Shown here in pieces: positions 1 to 6,771 of a stretch of DNA of 22,134 nucleotides (position 1 is its first letter; each line of letters begins with the position of its first letter). The DNA is from Bacteroidota bacterium (GTDB lineage: Bacteria; Bacteroidota; Ignavibacteria; Ignavibacteriales; Ignavibacteriaceae): contig JAEYUD010000001.1 of assembly GCA_023433685.1 (NCBI GenBank), positions 1 to 22,134 on the forward strand, written 5' to 3'. Made by a program: the position numbers and the translations under genes. The notes under the pieces were generated by a model that was not told the DNA's origin, made no database searches, and saw only the letters and a list, made by a program, of their open reading frames with translations.

Positions 1-73
1 TCTTTGTAAGTTTCGGACTGATTTTACAAAATTCCGATAATAAAGATATAAAAATAGAAAAACCCGCGAAAAA

Positions 74-856
74 TTGAAGCCCCTAAAAAGATTCGGACAA
101 AACTTTCTCACCGACCCGCGCTACATAAGTAAAATTGTCGATACTTTTAACCCCTTGCCGGATGACTCCGTGCTTGAGATCGGTCCCGGTAAAGGGGCAA
201 TCACCGATAAACTCCTGGCGAGCGGATGCGATTTGAGAGTAGTAGAGATCGACACCCGCGCGATCGAATTACTTCACGAGAAATACCCATCACTTCAAAT
301 AATTGAGGGGGATTTTATGGAAGTGTGGCTGAAGGAAGTGGCAGCGGGGAGGAAGCTCCGGGTGATAGGAAACATCCCATATAACATCACAACCCCGATC
401 ATTTTCAAGTTGCTTGAAGAACGGGAGCATGTAAAGGATGTTATGCTTATGGTACAACTTGAAGTGGCGCGGAGGATAACCGCCCCCCCGAACAATAAAG
501 AGTATGGCATCCTGAGCGTGGTGCTTGGGGTGTATGCCACGCTTACATATCATTTCAAGGTTCCTTCCACAGTATTCTTCCCAAAACCGAAGGTCGATTC
601 CGCGATTATAAGTTTGAGTTTCGATCGTGATGAGAGTTTGATAAAAGATCATAAACTTTTCAGACGTGTGGTAAGAACAGCCTTCAATCAACGGCGGAAA
701 ACACTCAGGAACGCCCTCGCGCCGGTGCTGGAGACACTTCCCGAGGGCTACACTTCCCCAATCGATCCGGGTAGAAGGGCTGAGCAGCTTACACCGGAAG
801 AATTTATTCACCTCGCTAATACAATGTCTGATGCGATTGAAACAGATCGGCACTAA
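74..856 (+). CDS. ksgA: 16S rRNA adenine dimethyltransferase KsgA (RsmA)
   Basis: Dimethylates two adjacent adenines in the 3' terminal hairpin of 16S rRNA with S-adenosylmethionine, during late 30S assembly. At 260 aa it has the normal family length. Seen: the N-terminal KRFGQNFL motif, the SAM-binding loop EIGPGKG (residues about 35-41), the catalytic NIPYN motif (about 100-104; family NxPY), and FFPKPKVDSA in the C-terminal half. The start is TTG at 74: no ATG lies upstream in frame before the stop at 41-43, and this start gives the usual few residues before the QNFL motif. No clear Shine-Dalgarno precedes it. ubiE follows after 36 bp on the same strand, so the two are probably cotranscribed. 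Bases 1-73 hold no gene that I can see. Confidence 0.95.
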   Translation: MKPLKRFGQNFLTDPRYISKIVDTFNPLPDDSVLEIGPGKGAITDKLLASGCDLRVVEIDTRAIELLHEKYPSLQIIEGDFMEVWLKEVAAGRKLRVIGNIPYNITTPIIFKLLEEREHVKDVMLMVQLEVARRITAPPNNKEYGILSVVLGVYATLTYHFKVPSTVFFPKPKVDSAIISLSFDRDESLIKDHKLFRRVVRTAFNQRRKTLRNALAPVLETLPEGYTSPIDPGRRAEQLTPEEFIHLANTMSDAIETDRH

Positions 857-892
857 ATTTTGTTATCCTTGTATTGAAAAATTTGAGAAGAG

Positions 893-1597
893 ATGTCAAC
901 CACATTATTTGCAAAAGAAGAAAAGAAAACTGAAGTAAAAAAAATGTTCGACTCTATCGCGTCGCGGTACGATCTGTTAAACAGGGTACTGAGCGCGGGA
1001 GTGGACACCTACTGGAGAAAAAAAGCACTCAAACTGAGCAAGATCGGAAAGGATACAGTTCTGCTCGATATGGCTTGCGGTACAGGCGATGTGGCGATAC
1101 AAGCGAGAAAATACGGAGTTACAAAGATATTCGGTGCCGATTTCTCATACAATATGCTATCGCTCTTCAATAAAAAGGTTGACTGGATAAATCAGAAGAA
1201 TTTTCAGACAGCTGCTGAGTACATACCACTGAAAAAAGACTCGGTCACAAACATAACTGTGGCGTTTGGCGTAAGAAACTTCTACGATATCCCCTTGGCT
1301 TTCCGTGAGTTCAACAGGGTGATCTCAACAGGGGGAAGGGCAACAGTGCTTGAATTTGCCATGCCTAAGAATCCATTCTTCAAGGCACTGTACAAATTTT
1401 ACTTTAAGAATATTTTACCGTTAGTAGGGAAGATCGTCTCGGGACATCCAATGGCTTATGAATACCTGCCCGACTCTGTTGAAGACTTCGATAAAAATGT
1501 TGACCTCGTAAAACTCTTCAAAGAAGCCGGCTTCTCAAAAGTTGAGAGGCACCTTTTCACTTTTGGTATCGTTCAGGTGGTTGTGGCGATTAAGTAG
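893..1597 (+). CDS. ubiE: Demethylmenaquinone methyltransferase MenG/UbiE
   Basis: C-methylates demethylmenaquinone to menaquinone (and, in ubiquinone makers, the matching benzoquinone) using SAM. The 234-aa length is typical. Seen: the family N-terminal signature MFDSIASRYDLLN, the SAM loop DMACGTGD (residues 59-66), and the later block AFGVRNF with LEFAMPKN. Given the menaquinone-type succinate dehydrogenase in the same window, the menaquinone role is the likely one; that is inference. The gene starts at ATG 893, 36 bp after ksgA. Its stop is followed at once by repeat DNA and no hairpin terminator is evident. Confidence 0.94.
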   Translation: MSTTLFAKEEKKTEVKKMFDSIASRYDLLNRVLSAGVDTYWRKKALKLSKIGKDTVLLDMACGTGDVAIQARKYGVTKIFGADFSYNMLSLFNKKVDWINQKNFQTAAEYIPLKKDSVTNITVAFGVRNFYDIPLAFREFNRVISTGGRATVLEFAMPKNPFFKALYKFYFKNILPLVGKIVSGHPMAYEYLPDSVEDFDKNVDLVKLFKEAGFSKVERHLFTFGIVQVVVAIK

Positions 1598-1598
1598 C

Positions 1599-1709
1599 GT
1601 TTGGGGTTTGGGGTGGAGTGGATAGACCACGGATAACGCAAATGACGCGGATTAAACGGATTTTTTGAAGGACGCAGATACACACGGATTTGACTGATTA
1701 ACGCGGAGA
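1599..1709 (+). repeat. Degenerate 9-mer (CGCGGATNN) repeat tract after ubiE
   Basis: After the ubiE stop come two copies of a GTTTGGG heptamer (1599-1612). They are followed from about 1625 by a degenerate nonamer tract with the core ACGGATAA, CGCAAATGA, CGCGGATTA, and then scattered CACGGATTT and ACGCGGAG blocks. A cleaner copy of the same tract lies just after dnaG (13001-13037). I see no open frame and no hairpin terminator. Function unknown. Confidence 0.7.
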
Positions 1710-1729
1710 AAACCCCTTCCGCCACGGCA

Positions 1730-1935
1730 GCTAATAACTAATAGCTCATCGCTAATCGCTAATAGCTAATAACTCATTGCCCCTTCCACCACGGAGGCTA
1801 ATAACTAATTGCTCGTCGCTAATCGCGAATCGCTAATAACTAATCGCTAATCGCTAATAACTAATCGCTCACCGCTAATCGCTAATCGCTAATAACTAAT
1901 CGCTCACCGCTAATAGCTAATCGCTAATAACTAAT
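1730..1935 (+). repeat. Heptamer tandem array GCTAATM, left part
   Basis: Exact 7-bp periodicity is visible. Seven units occupy 1730-1778 and twenty units run from 1797 to the edge of the insertion element. The commonest units are GCTAATC, GCTAATA and ACTAATC, with variants GCTCACC, GCTCGTC and GCGAATC. The two blocks are separated by a CCCCTTCC..CCACGG spacer whose start recurs 67 bp apart (1713 and 1780), so a longer unit has also been duplicated. A 35-bp (five-heptamer) higher-order repeat is visible from 1861 and 1896. Each unit contains TAA on + and most contain TAG on -, so stops occur in all three frames. No spacers of CRISPR type. Confidence 0.93.
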
Positions 1936-2007
1936 GAGTCCACTCTAAAAAGGTAAATATTTTCTCAGGATTGTATCAGGTCAAGTTGGTTAATGTGGAT
2001 AAAAAAA

Positions 2008-2062
2008 GATGCTAAAATTGCTGTAAGTAGTTGTAATACAACAAGATAGCATCATTTTTTTT
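2008..2062 (+). terminator. Terminator-like hairpin at IS left end (bidirectional)
   Basis: Stem GATGCTA (2008-2014) / TAGCATC (2047-2053) is followed by an A and eight T (2055-2062). On the other strand the same stem is followed by seven T (complement of A 2001-2007). The loop contains a second small hairpin, GTTGT-AAT-ACAAC. It lies about 40 bp before the transposase ATG and could stop readthrough entering the element from ubiE; the role is inferred. Confidence 0.65.
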
Positions 2063-2102
2063 CGTATATTGAGGTAGTAAAAATAACAATTATCACTGCC
2101 CA

Positions 2103-3677
2103 ATGTTCAGAAAAAACCACAAACACAAACAACCCGGTCTCTTCGGATTCCAAAATGTGATCAAAGATTCGATGCGCAGGGAGATAATGGACTCCGAGGA
2201 GTACAAGTTCTATGAACTGATCTTCTGCAGGATAAGGGAGGAGGACTTTGCTCCACTCTACTCGGATAAAGAGAGCCGTCCCAACTCTCCTGTTAACAGT
2301 ATGGTCTCAGCACTGCTGTTGCAGCATCGTAACCGATGGACATTTGCCGAGTTGCACAAGAACATCAAGTTCAATCTTCTGACGAAGACAGCACTCGGCT
2401 TGGGTGAGTTGGATGAGACTCCGTTTTCAGAAGCCACATTGTTCAATTTCATAAACAGGTTGACTGATTATCACATAGATACCGGTATCAATCTTCTGGA
2501 GAAGGTGTTTGATCATCTGACAGCGGGACAGTTGGAAGAACTTCAACTGAGCACAGCGATTCAGAGGACAGACAGTTTCCAGGCGGCAAGCAACCTGCGG
2601 AAGTTCGGTCGTCTCCAGTTTTTGGTTGAAGTACTCAACCGTGTTTACAGGGAACTCACAGAAGGAGATCGTAGAGGGTACAACGAACTGTTTTCAGAGT
2701 ATATAAAGAAGACCTCCGGACAGTATGTCTATCGTCTGAAGCCGGAGGATATGCCTTCGAGATTAACCTCGATAGCTCATGTTTACCGCAGGATAAAGGA
2801 AGAGATCATCGGGCGTTATGAACCGGGAGACATTCACAGGATATTTAACCGTGTTTACTCGGAGCAATTCGTAACGGATGGGGAAGAAGTAAAATTAAGG
2901 GAAGATGGACTGAAGACATCTTTTCTGCTCTCCCCTGACGATGAGGATGCAACTTTCCGTAGGAAAAGGAACACTGAGTACATTGGTCATGTGGTCAACA
3001 TAGTTGAGACATGTGACCCAAAGAACAGGGTAAACCTAATTACGGATGTAGCGGTTTATCCAAACAATGTCGATGACTCGACAGTGATAGCTCAGAGATT
3101 GGACCCGGTAAAGGAGAAAACCCCCGAACTGGAGGAGTTACATCTGGATGGGGCATATCCTGCACAGAGGAGTGACGAGAAGTTTGAAGAGCAGGGAGTC
3201 CGGATAGTGCAGTCGGGTATCCGGCAAAAGCCACCAAAATGGATACAGCCTGAGATATCCAGGAATGAACAGGGGATATACACAGTAACTTGCCCGGGAC
3301 AAAGTGCGGAAGCAACAAAATCGAAAAAACGGTATGTTGCTGAATTTGACGGGAAAGTATGTGAGAGTTGTCCTTTTGCAGACCGTTGTAAGATTCAGAA
3401 GGGCAAAGGAGTAAGAAGATACTATTTCAAAAAGACCCAGCACCTGATGCAGGTCAGACACCGTGCAAAAACCGAATTGCCGGAGGAGCAGCAAAATCTC
3501 AGGTCCAATATTGAAGCCACGGTAGCAGAGTTTGCGAGGGGGATGAGAAAGGGGAAATTAAGAGTTCGGGGAAGATTCAGGGCGACGGTATTCTCCTTTT
3601 GCACTGCAGCTATGATCAATTTTGGAAGGGTCTACCGATACCTGCGCAGTGACGTACCGGAATCGGCAATGAATTAA
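2103..3677 (+). CDS. IS1182-family DDE transposase
   Basis: Cuts and joins the ends of the surrounding element. At 524 aa it looks full length and undamaged. Seen: the N-terminal helical region typical of the family (roughly 40-130, including SPVNSMVSALLLQHR), then the putative DDE triad at D157 (RTDSFQA), D349 (LHLDGAY) and E471 (NIEATVAEFARG). A small cysteine cluster CESCPFADRC lies shortly before the last acidic residue, followed by the basic helix RKGKLRVRGRFRA, as in other IS1182 transposases. The triad assignment is by position and motif, not alignment. ATG 2103 is the first start in frame; no Shine-Dalgarno is obvious. It is probably functional, because the frame, the ends and the target duplication are all intact. 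Confidence 0.92.
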   Translation: MFRKNHKHKQPGLFGFQNVIKDSMRREIMDSEEYKFYELIFCRIREEDFAPLYSDKESRPNSPVNSMVSALLLQHRNRWTFAELHKNIKFNLLTKTALGLGELDETPFSEATLFNFINRLTDYHIDTGINLLEKVFDHLTAGQLEELQLSTAIQRTDSFQAASNLRKFGRLQFLVEVLNRVYRELTEGDRRGYNELFSEYIKKTSGQYVYRLKPEDMPSRLTSIAHVYRRIKEEIIGRYEPGDIHRIFNRVYSEQFVTDGEEVKLREDGLKTSFLLSPDDEDATFRRKRNTEYIGHVVNIVETCDPKNRVNLITDVAVYPNNVDDSTVIAQRLDPVKEKTPELEELHLDGAYPAQRSDEKFEEQGVRIVQSGIRQKPPKWIQPEISRNEQGIYTVTCPGQSAEATKSKKRYVAEFDGKVCESCPFADRCKIQKGKGVRRYYFKKTQHLMQVRHRAKTELPEEQQNLRSNIEATVAEFARGMRKGKLRVRGRFRATVFSFCTAAMINFGRVYRYLRSDVPESAMN

Positions 3678-3689
3678 GAAGATTATAAA

Positions 3690-3722
3690 GAAAAAGGGGC
3701 TAAAAACGAACTTATTAGCCCC
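3690..3722 (-). terminator. Minus-strand terminator at IS right end
   Basis: Perfect 8-bp stem GGGGCTAA (3696-3703) / TTAGCCCC (3715-3722) with an 11-nt loop. Read on the minus strand it is followed by five T (complement of A 3691-3695); read on plus there is no T run. It therefore faces transcription coming out of recJ and would stop antisense RNA from entering the transposase gene. Confidence 0.6.
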
Positions 3723-3861
3723 GGAATTAACAACAAAAAGAGAAATTTATTGAGATTCCAGTAAATTGGTGAAAATCTGACCGAAAAATTTTAGAGCTCT
3801 GAAAAAATGTCAATTCATTGCTCCGGATCGATCCGAAAATTCACCTTTTTATATTGGACTC

Positions 3862-3889
3862 ACTAATCGCTAATATCTAACCACTAACC
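3862..3889 (+). repeat. Heptamer array, right remnant
   Basis: Four heptamers, ACTAATC, GCTAATA, TCTAACC and ACTAACC, continue the 1730-1935 array on the far side of the insertion element and decay toward recJ. The recJ stop codon and its last three codons lie inside the last two units. Confidence 0.85.
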
Positions 3890-5589
3890 CTAAGGTCTTT
3901 TATCCGAAGTTGAGGGTGAGGCTTGCACTCTTTACCGGTGTTTTCGATCGTGTAAACGATGTCGATCAGTGAGTTACGGTCGCGAACCTGTTCCTCATAG
4001 TGGCCAAGGTTGAAACCGATGGCATCGAAAACCTTGTCATTCCCATTCTGTTTGATCTGTAGCAGCAGGTGATTATGCCCGACTTTCCTTACGAATCCGG
4101 TATGGGACACCCCTTCGGAAAGGAAAACAGGCCTCGGATTCTCAGGTCCGAACGGGGCGAACTGGTGCAGAACCCGAAGGAATTTCGGAGTGATCTCTGA
4201 AAGTTTTATTTTGGCATCGATCTCGATCTGCGGAATAAGATCGTCATTATTAATCTGTTCTTTGGCGAGCAGGTTGAATCTCCGGCGGAATTCGGGGATA
4301 TTATCGATATCGATTGAAAGTCCGGCTGCTGCCTGATGCCCGCCATAGTGGTTTAGAAGGTCGCCGCACTGCTGAAGTGCTTCGTAGATATTAAAACTTG
4401 GTATGCTTCTTGCCGAGCCCTTCGCCACGCCGTCGATCGTTGTAAGCATCACGGTCGGACGGTAATACAGTTCAACCAAACGAGAGGCTACAATTCCGAT
4501 AACTCCCGGATGCCACTCTTCTTCGTGGAGCACCAAAGCCATGTCTTTTTCGAGATCATGAACACTCAACACCTTGTCGAGAGCTGAGGTGAGGGTTTCC
4601 TCATCAAGTTTCCGCCTTTCCCAGTTCTCTGTTTCGAGCATTGATGAAAGCTCATCCGCGCGTCTGTGATCATCGGTCATCAGGAGTTCAACGGCTATCT
4701 TGGCGTCACCCAATCTGCCGGCGGCATTTATCCTTGGAGCGATCGAGAATACCACCTGTCCGGCATTCAATTGACCCGGTTCGATCCGGGTTGAACGCAT
4801 CAAAGAGAGGAGACCGGGGCGTGGAGACTTGTTCAGGAGGTCGAGACCGTTCATCACAAGTATCCTGTTCTCATCGGTGAGCGGAACGATATCCGCCGCA
4901 CCTGCCATGGCAACAAGGTCAAGATATTTCAGAGGCAACTGCTGATTACCCAGCAGTGCCGCGACTGCCTGCGCGAGTTTGAAGGCCACTCCCGCGCCCG
5001 AGAGATATTTGAACGGGTAATTGCAGCCCGGTTTCAGGGGATCGAGAACAGCAAAGGCCGGGGGTAGCACTTCCCGTGGCTGATGATGATCGCAGATGAT
5101 CATATCAATTCCCAGGGTGTTCGCGTATCCGGCTTCTTCGACCGCGGTTATGCCGCAGTCAACCGAGATCATCAAGGATGTGCCGGTGCTCTTTACAAAA
5201 TCAATGCTTGTGTTCGTGATGCCGTATCCGTCACGGAGGCGGTTGGGGATGAAAAATTCAACATTCGCGCCGAGTTCTTTCAGGAACATATACATCAGCG
5301 CGGTTGAGCACGTGCCGTCAACGTCGTAGTCGCCATAGACCAAAATCTTCTCGTTGGAAGTAATGGCAAGAATAACGCGACGGGCGGCAGAGCGCATTCC
5401 ATGCATCAGGAACGGGCTGTGCAGTCCTTCAAGGTCTGGTTTGAAGAAGTAACGTGCTTGCGGAAATGTCTTGATGTTCCTGAGTATCAGGAGCTTAGCA
5501 AGCACTTCGGAAATGTTCAGAGAATCAGCGAGTGATCTAATTTCAAGTTGATCACGAACAGGTCTGAGCTTCCACCGTTTCGTTGGCAT
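3877..5589 (-). CDS. recJ: Single-stranded-DNA-specific exonuclease RecJ
   Basis: 5'-3' single-strand DNA exonuclease used in recombination and mismatch repair; DHH phosphoesterase family, Mn/Mg dependent. The length of 570 aa is typical. Seen: motif I GDYDVDG (residues 86-92), SVDCG (142-146), the DHH motif at 167-169, then the DHHA1 half with GGHQAAAG and a C-terminal OB-like region. The ATG at 5589 gives the expected N-terminus. The RNase P RNA gene ends about 27 bp upstream on the same strand with no terminator between, so readthrough from rnpB is likely. The last codons (Val-Ser-Gly-stop) are read from degenerate heptamer repeat, so this tail was probably remodelled by the array. Confidence 0.96.
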   Translation of the reverse strand: MPTKRWKLRPVRDQLEIRSLADSLNISEVLAKLLILRNIKTFPQARYFFKPDLEGLHSPFLMHGMRSAARRVILAITSNEKILVYGDYDVDGTCSTALMYMFLKELGANVEFFIPNRLRDGYGITNTSIDFVKSTGTSLMISVDCGITAVEEAGYANTLGIDMIICDHHQPREVLPPAFAVLDPLKPGCNYPFKYLSGAGVAFKLAQAVAALLGNQQLPLKYLDLVAMAGAADIVPLTDENRILVMNGLDLLNKSPRPGLLSLMRSTRIEPGQLNAGQVVFSIAPRINAAGRLGDAKIAVELLMTDDHRRADELSSMLETENWERRKLDEETLTSALDKVLSVHDLEKDMALVLHEEEWHPGVIGIVASRLVELYYRPTVMLTTIDGVAKGSARSIPSFNIYEALQQCGDLLNHYGGHQAAAGLSIDIDNIPEFRRRFNLLAKEQINNDDLIPQIEIDAKIKLSEITPKFLRVLHQFAPFGPENPRPVFLSEGVSHTGFVRKVGHNHLLLQIKQNGNDKVFDAIGFNLGHYEEQVRDRNSLIDIVYTIENTGKECKPHPQLRIKDLRVSG

Positions 5590-5615
5590 AGTGAACTTAC
5601 CGTGGAAATAAAATA

Positions 5616-6149
5616 TATAGACCTGACTCCTAAGCCGGATTCTGTCCCGGTTAGAGAAATTTTACGACGGGTAGTCACAAAAAGGTATAAAAATTGGTAA
5701 GGGTACTACGTACCCGGTGGGTAATTAATATTTTTTAGCAATTTTATCATTTTGTGAAAACTCATTGTAAAAATTTCAATAAACCGAAGGCAATCATTTA
5801 TCTGGGATGAGGATCTCTCCTCACCTCGAGCAGCCTACCCGAAGACATCGGACGGACAGCCCTTAACCCTCCCCCGCGAAGGGGTGGGATCGCCTTCTGC
5901 TTGGCCTTGCTCCGGACGGGGTTTACCATGCCACCCATGTTACCATGGGCGCGGTAGGCTCTTACCCTGCCTTTTCACCCTTTCCCTGAAACCCTTTTGG
6001 GGCATCAAGGTGGTATCTTTTCTGCGGCACTTTCCGTAGCCTATCCATTACGGATAACCTCCCGGGTGTTACCCGGCGTCCTGTCCTTTGGAGTCCGGAC
6101 TTTCCTCTGCCGTTAAATTCGCGACAGCGATTGCCAAGTCAAGTCTATA
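5616..6149 (-). ncRNA. rnpB: RNase P RNA (class A-like) with very long arm between P2 and P4
   Basis: RNA subunit of RNase P, which matures tRNA 5' ends. The termini pair as a 12-bp P1 (6138-6149 with 5616-5627, one G-U). P2 is GGCAATC / GATTGCC (5' strand within 6129-6137, 3' strand at 5789-5795). The conserved GAGGAAAGTCCGGAC and ACAGAATCCGGC strands form P4. The tRNA-CCA-binding loop GGTAAAC is at 5921-5927, followed by the universal GGAGCAAGGCCAA region and GGTAGGCTGC. A P18-like hairpin precedes the AGATAAATGATTGCC block. The gene is about 530 nt; without 5647-5788 it would be a normal 390 or so. A TATATTTG box at 6196-6203 could be its promoter (no convincing -33 element). Confidence 0.95.
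5647..5788 (-). other. Long hairpin insertion in RNase P RNA at the P19 position
   Basis: About 142 AT-rich nt between the P2 3' strand and the P4 3' strand, where E. coli has only a few bases. The segment folds on itself in nested order: CGGTT 5648-5652 with 5782-5786; GAAATTTTAC 5656-5665 with 5767-5777 (one bulged A); TCACAAAA 5675-5682 with 5750-5757; ATAAAAATTG 5687-5696 with 5739-5747 (one bulge); and GGGTAC 5701-5706 with GTACCC 5710-5715. This is one extended imperfect arm, not random filler. Helix P19 of the RNase P nomenclature occupies this position but is normally short. Confidence 0.8.
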
Positions 6150-6236
6150 AAAATATTCCGTGATTTAAATTTTTATGAAAATTATTTACAATGAACAAAT
6201 ATACGAAAACGGGAGATAAAAAGGAACTGAAAATTT

Positions 6237-6271
6237 ATTTAGCTATTAGCTATCAGTTATTAGCTATTAGC
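6237..6271 (-). repeat. Heptamer array, inverted orientation
   Basis: Five units with exact 7-bp phase. Read on + they are ATTTAGC, TATTAGC, TATCAGT, TATTAGC, TATTAGC, which is GCTAATA on the minus strand. Together with the array at 6729-6770, which reads GCTAATA on plus, it forms an inverted pair around the four-helix-bundle gene. The remaining bases between rnpB and this gene (6150-6236 and 6272-6311) are AT-rich with nothing else recognised except a TATATTTG box at 6196-6203. Confidence 0.88.
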
Positions 6272-6311
6272 TTTTTTGTATGAAGTTTTGCAGTTTTGAA
6301 AAGGTCGAAAT

Positions 6312-6677
6312 TTATAGATTTGGAAGTTTGTTCGATTTGGATTTTTTCAGAGTGTTAAGCGAAGCCGTTATCATTTTAATCAATTCAGCTGCGTCATTAT
6401 TCAAGCTGAAATGTTGGGAATCATCAATAATTTCTGATTTATGAAGGATTGTAAGCCAATATAGTGTCTCAGAACACTCTTTCTGTGCAATAGAAAGTTT
6501 GTGAATGAAGTCAGGTTCTGACTCAGCATGCTTAGCCTCCGTCAAGTTGGCCCCAATGCTGGTACCGGATTTTAATATCTGTCGAGCGAGAATATAGTGA
6601 TGCTTTTCTTCGAGGAATTTTGCGAATTTAACAATTCTTACAGCAAACATCACACTTTTATCGAGCAGAACACCCAT
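6312..6677 (-). CDS. Four-helix-bundle protein (23S rRNA intervening-sequence protein family)
   Basis: 121-aa protein of the small four-helix-bundle family first noticed as ORFs in 23S rRNA intervening sequences and related to the diversity-generating-retroelement accessory protein Avd. Seen: the family hallmark SGTSIGANLTEA (about residues 37-48) and the following AESEPDFIHKLSIAQKECSE helix with TLYWL. Length and ATG start fit the family. The molecular function is not established; members bind nucleic acid in some settings. Here there is no 23S gene, no reverse transcriptase and no variable repeat, so it is a solitary copy. It lies between inverted heptamer arrays, which suggests a cassette inserted between rnpB and the zinc-ribbon gene. 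Confidence 0.88.
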   Translation of the reverse strand: MGVLLDKSVMFAVRIVKFAKFLEEKHHYILARQILKSGTSIGANLTEAKHAESEPDFIHKLSIAQKECSETLYWLTILHKSEIIDDSQHFSLNNDAAELIKMITASLNTLKKSKSNKLPNL

Positions 6678-6728
6678 GATTCATCCACAAACTTTCGAAA
6701 TTTTGTAACATCACTCTCAAACCCATCA

Positions 6729-6770
6729 ACTAATAGCTAATAGCTAATAGCTAATAGCTAATAGCTAACC
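6729..6770 (+). repeat. Heptamer array, direct orientation
   Basis: Six consecutive units: ACTAATA, four copies of GCTAATA, then GCTAACC, 42 bp in perfect phase. The array ends one base before the stop codon of the zinc-ribbon gene (6772-6774, minus strand). The uniformity of the four central units suggests a recent expansion. Confidence 0.93.
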
Positions 6771-6771
6771 T

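Larger units (their letters stand above)
1936..3861 (+). mobile_element. IS1182-like insertion sequence, intact
   Basis: A 1,926-bp element with one transposase gene. The outer ends form imperfect inverted repeats: left 1936-1958 and right 3839-3861 agree at 20 of 23 positions, starting GAGTCCA and sharing AAAAAGGT. It is flanked by a direct repeat ACTAAT (1930-1935 and 3862-3867). A 1-bp shift of the ends would give CTAA instead, and the repeated target does not settle which. Removing the element plus one copy of the duplication restores the heptamer array in perfect 7-bp phase, so the insertion is precise. The right end also holds palindromes AGAGCTCT (3793-3800) and CGGATCGATCCG (3824-3835). 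Non-coding stretches are 1936-2102 and 3678-3861. Confidence 0.9.

Noticed and set aside
290..853. 187-aa open frame opposite ksgA
   Set aside because: Lies entirely antisense to ksgA, with no family features and no separate signals.
1730..1935. CRISPR array
   Set aside because: The units are 7 bp, contiguous and degenerate, with no unique spacers and no cas genes.
5647..5788. Mobile element or split gene in rnpB
   Set aside because: There is no reading frame, inverted-repeat end pair of insertion-sequence type or target duplication; the segment is one self-complementary arm and the flanking core is continuous.
6312..6677. Diversity-generating retroelement around the Avd-like protein
   Set aside because: No reverse transcriptase, template repeat or variable repeat lies in the window.
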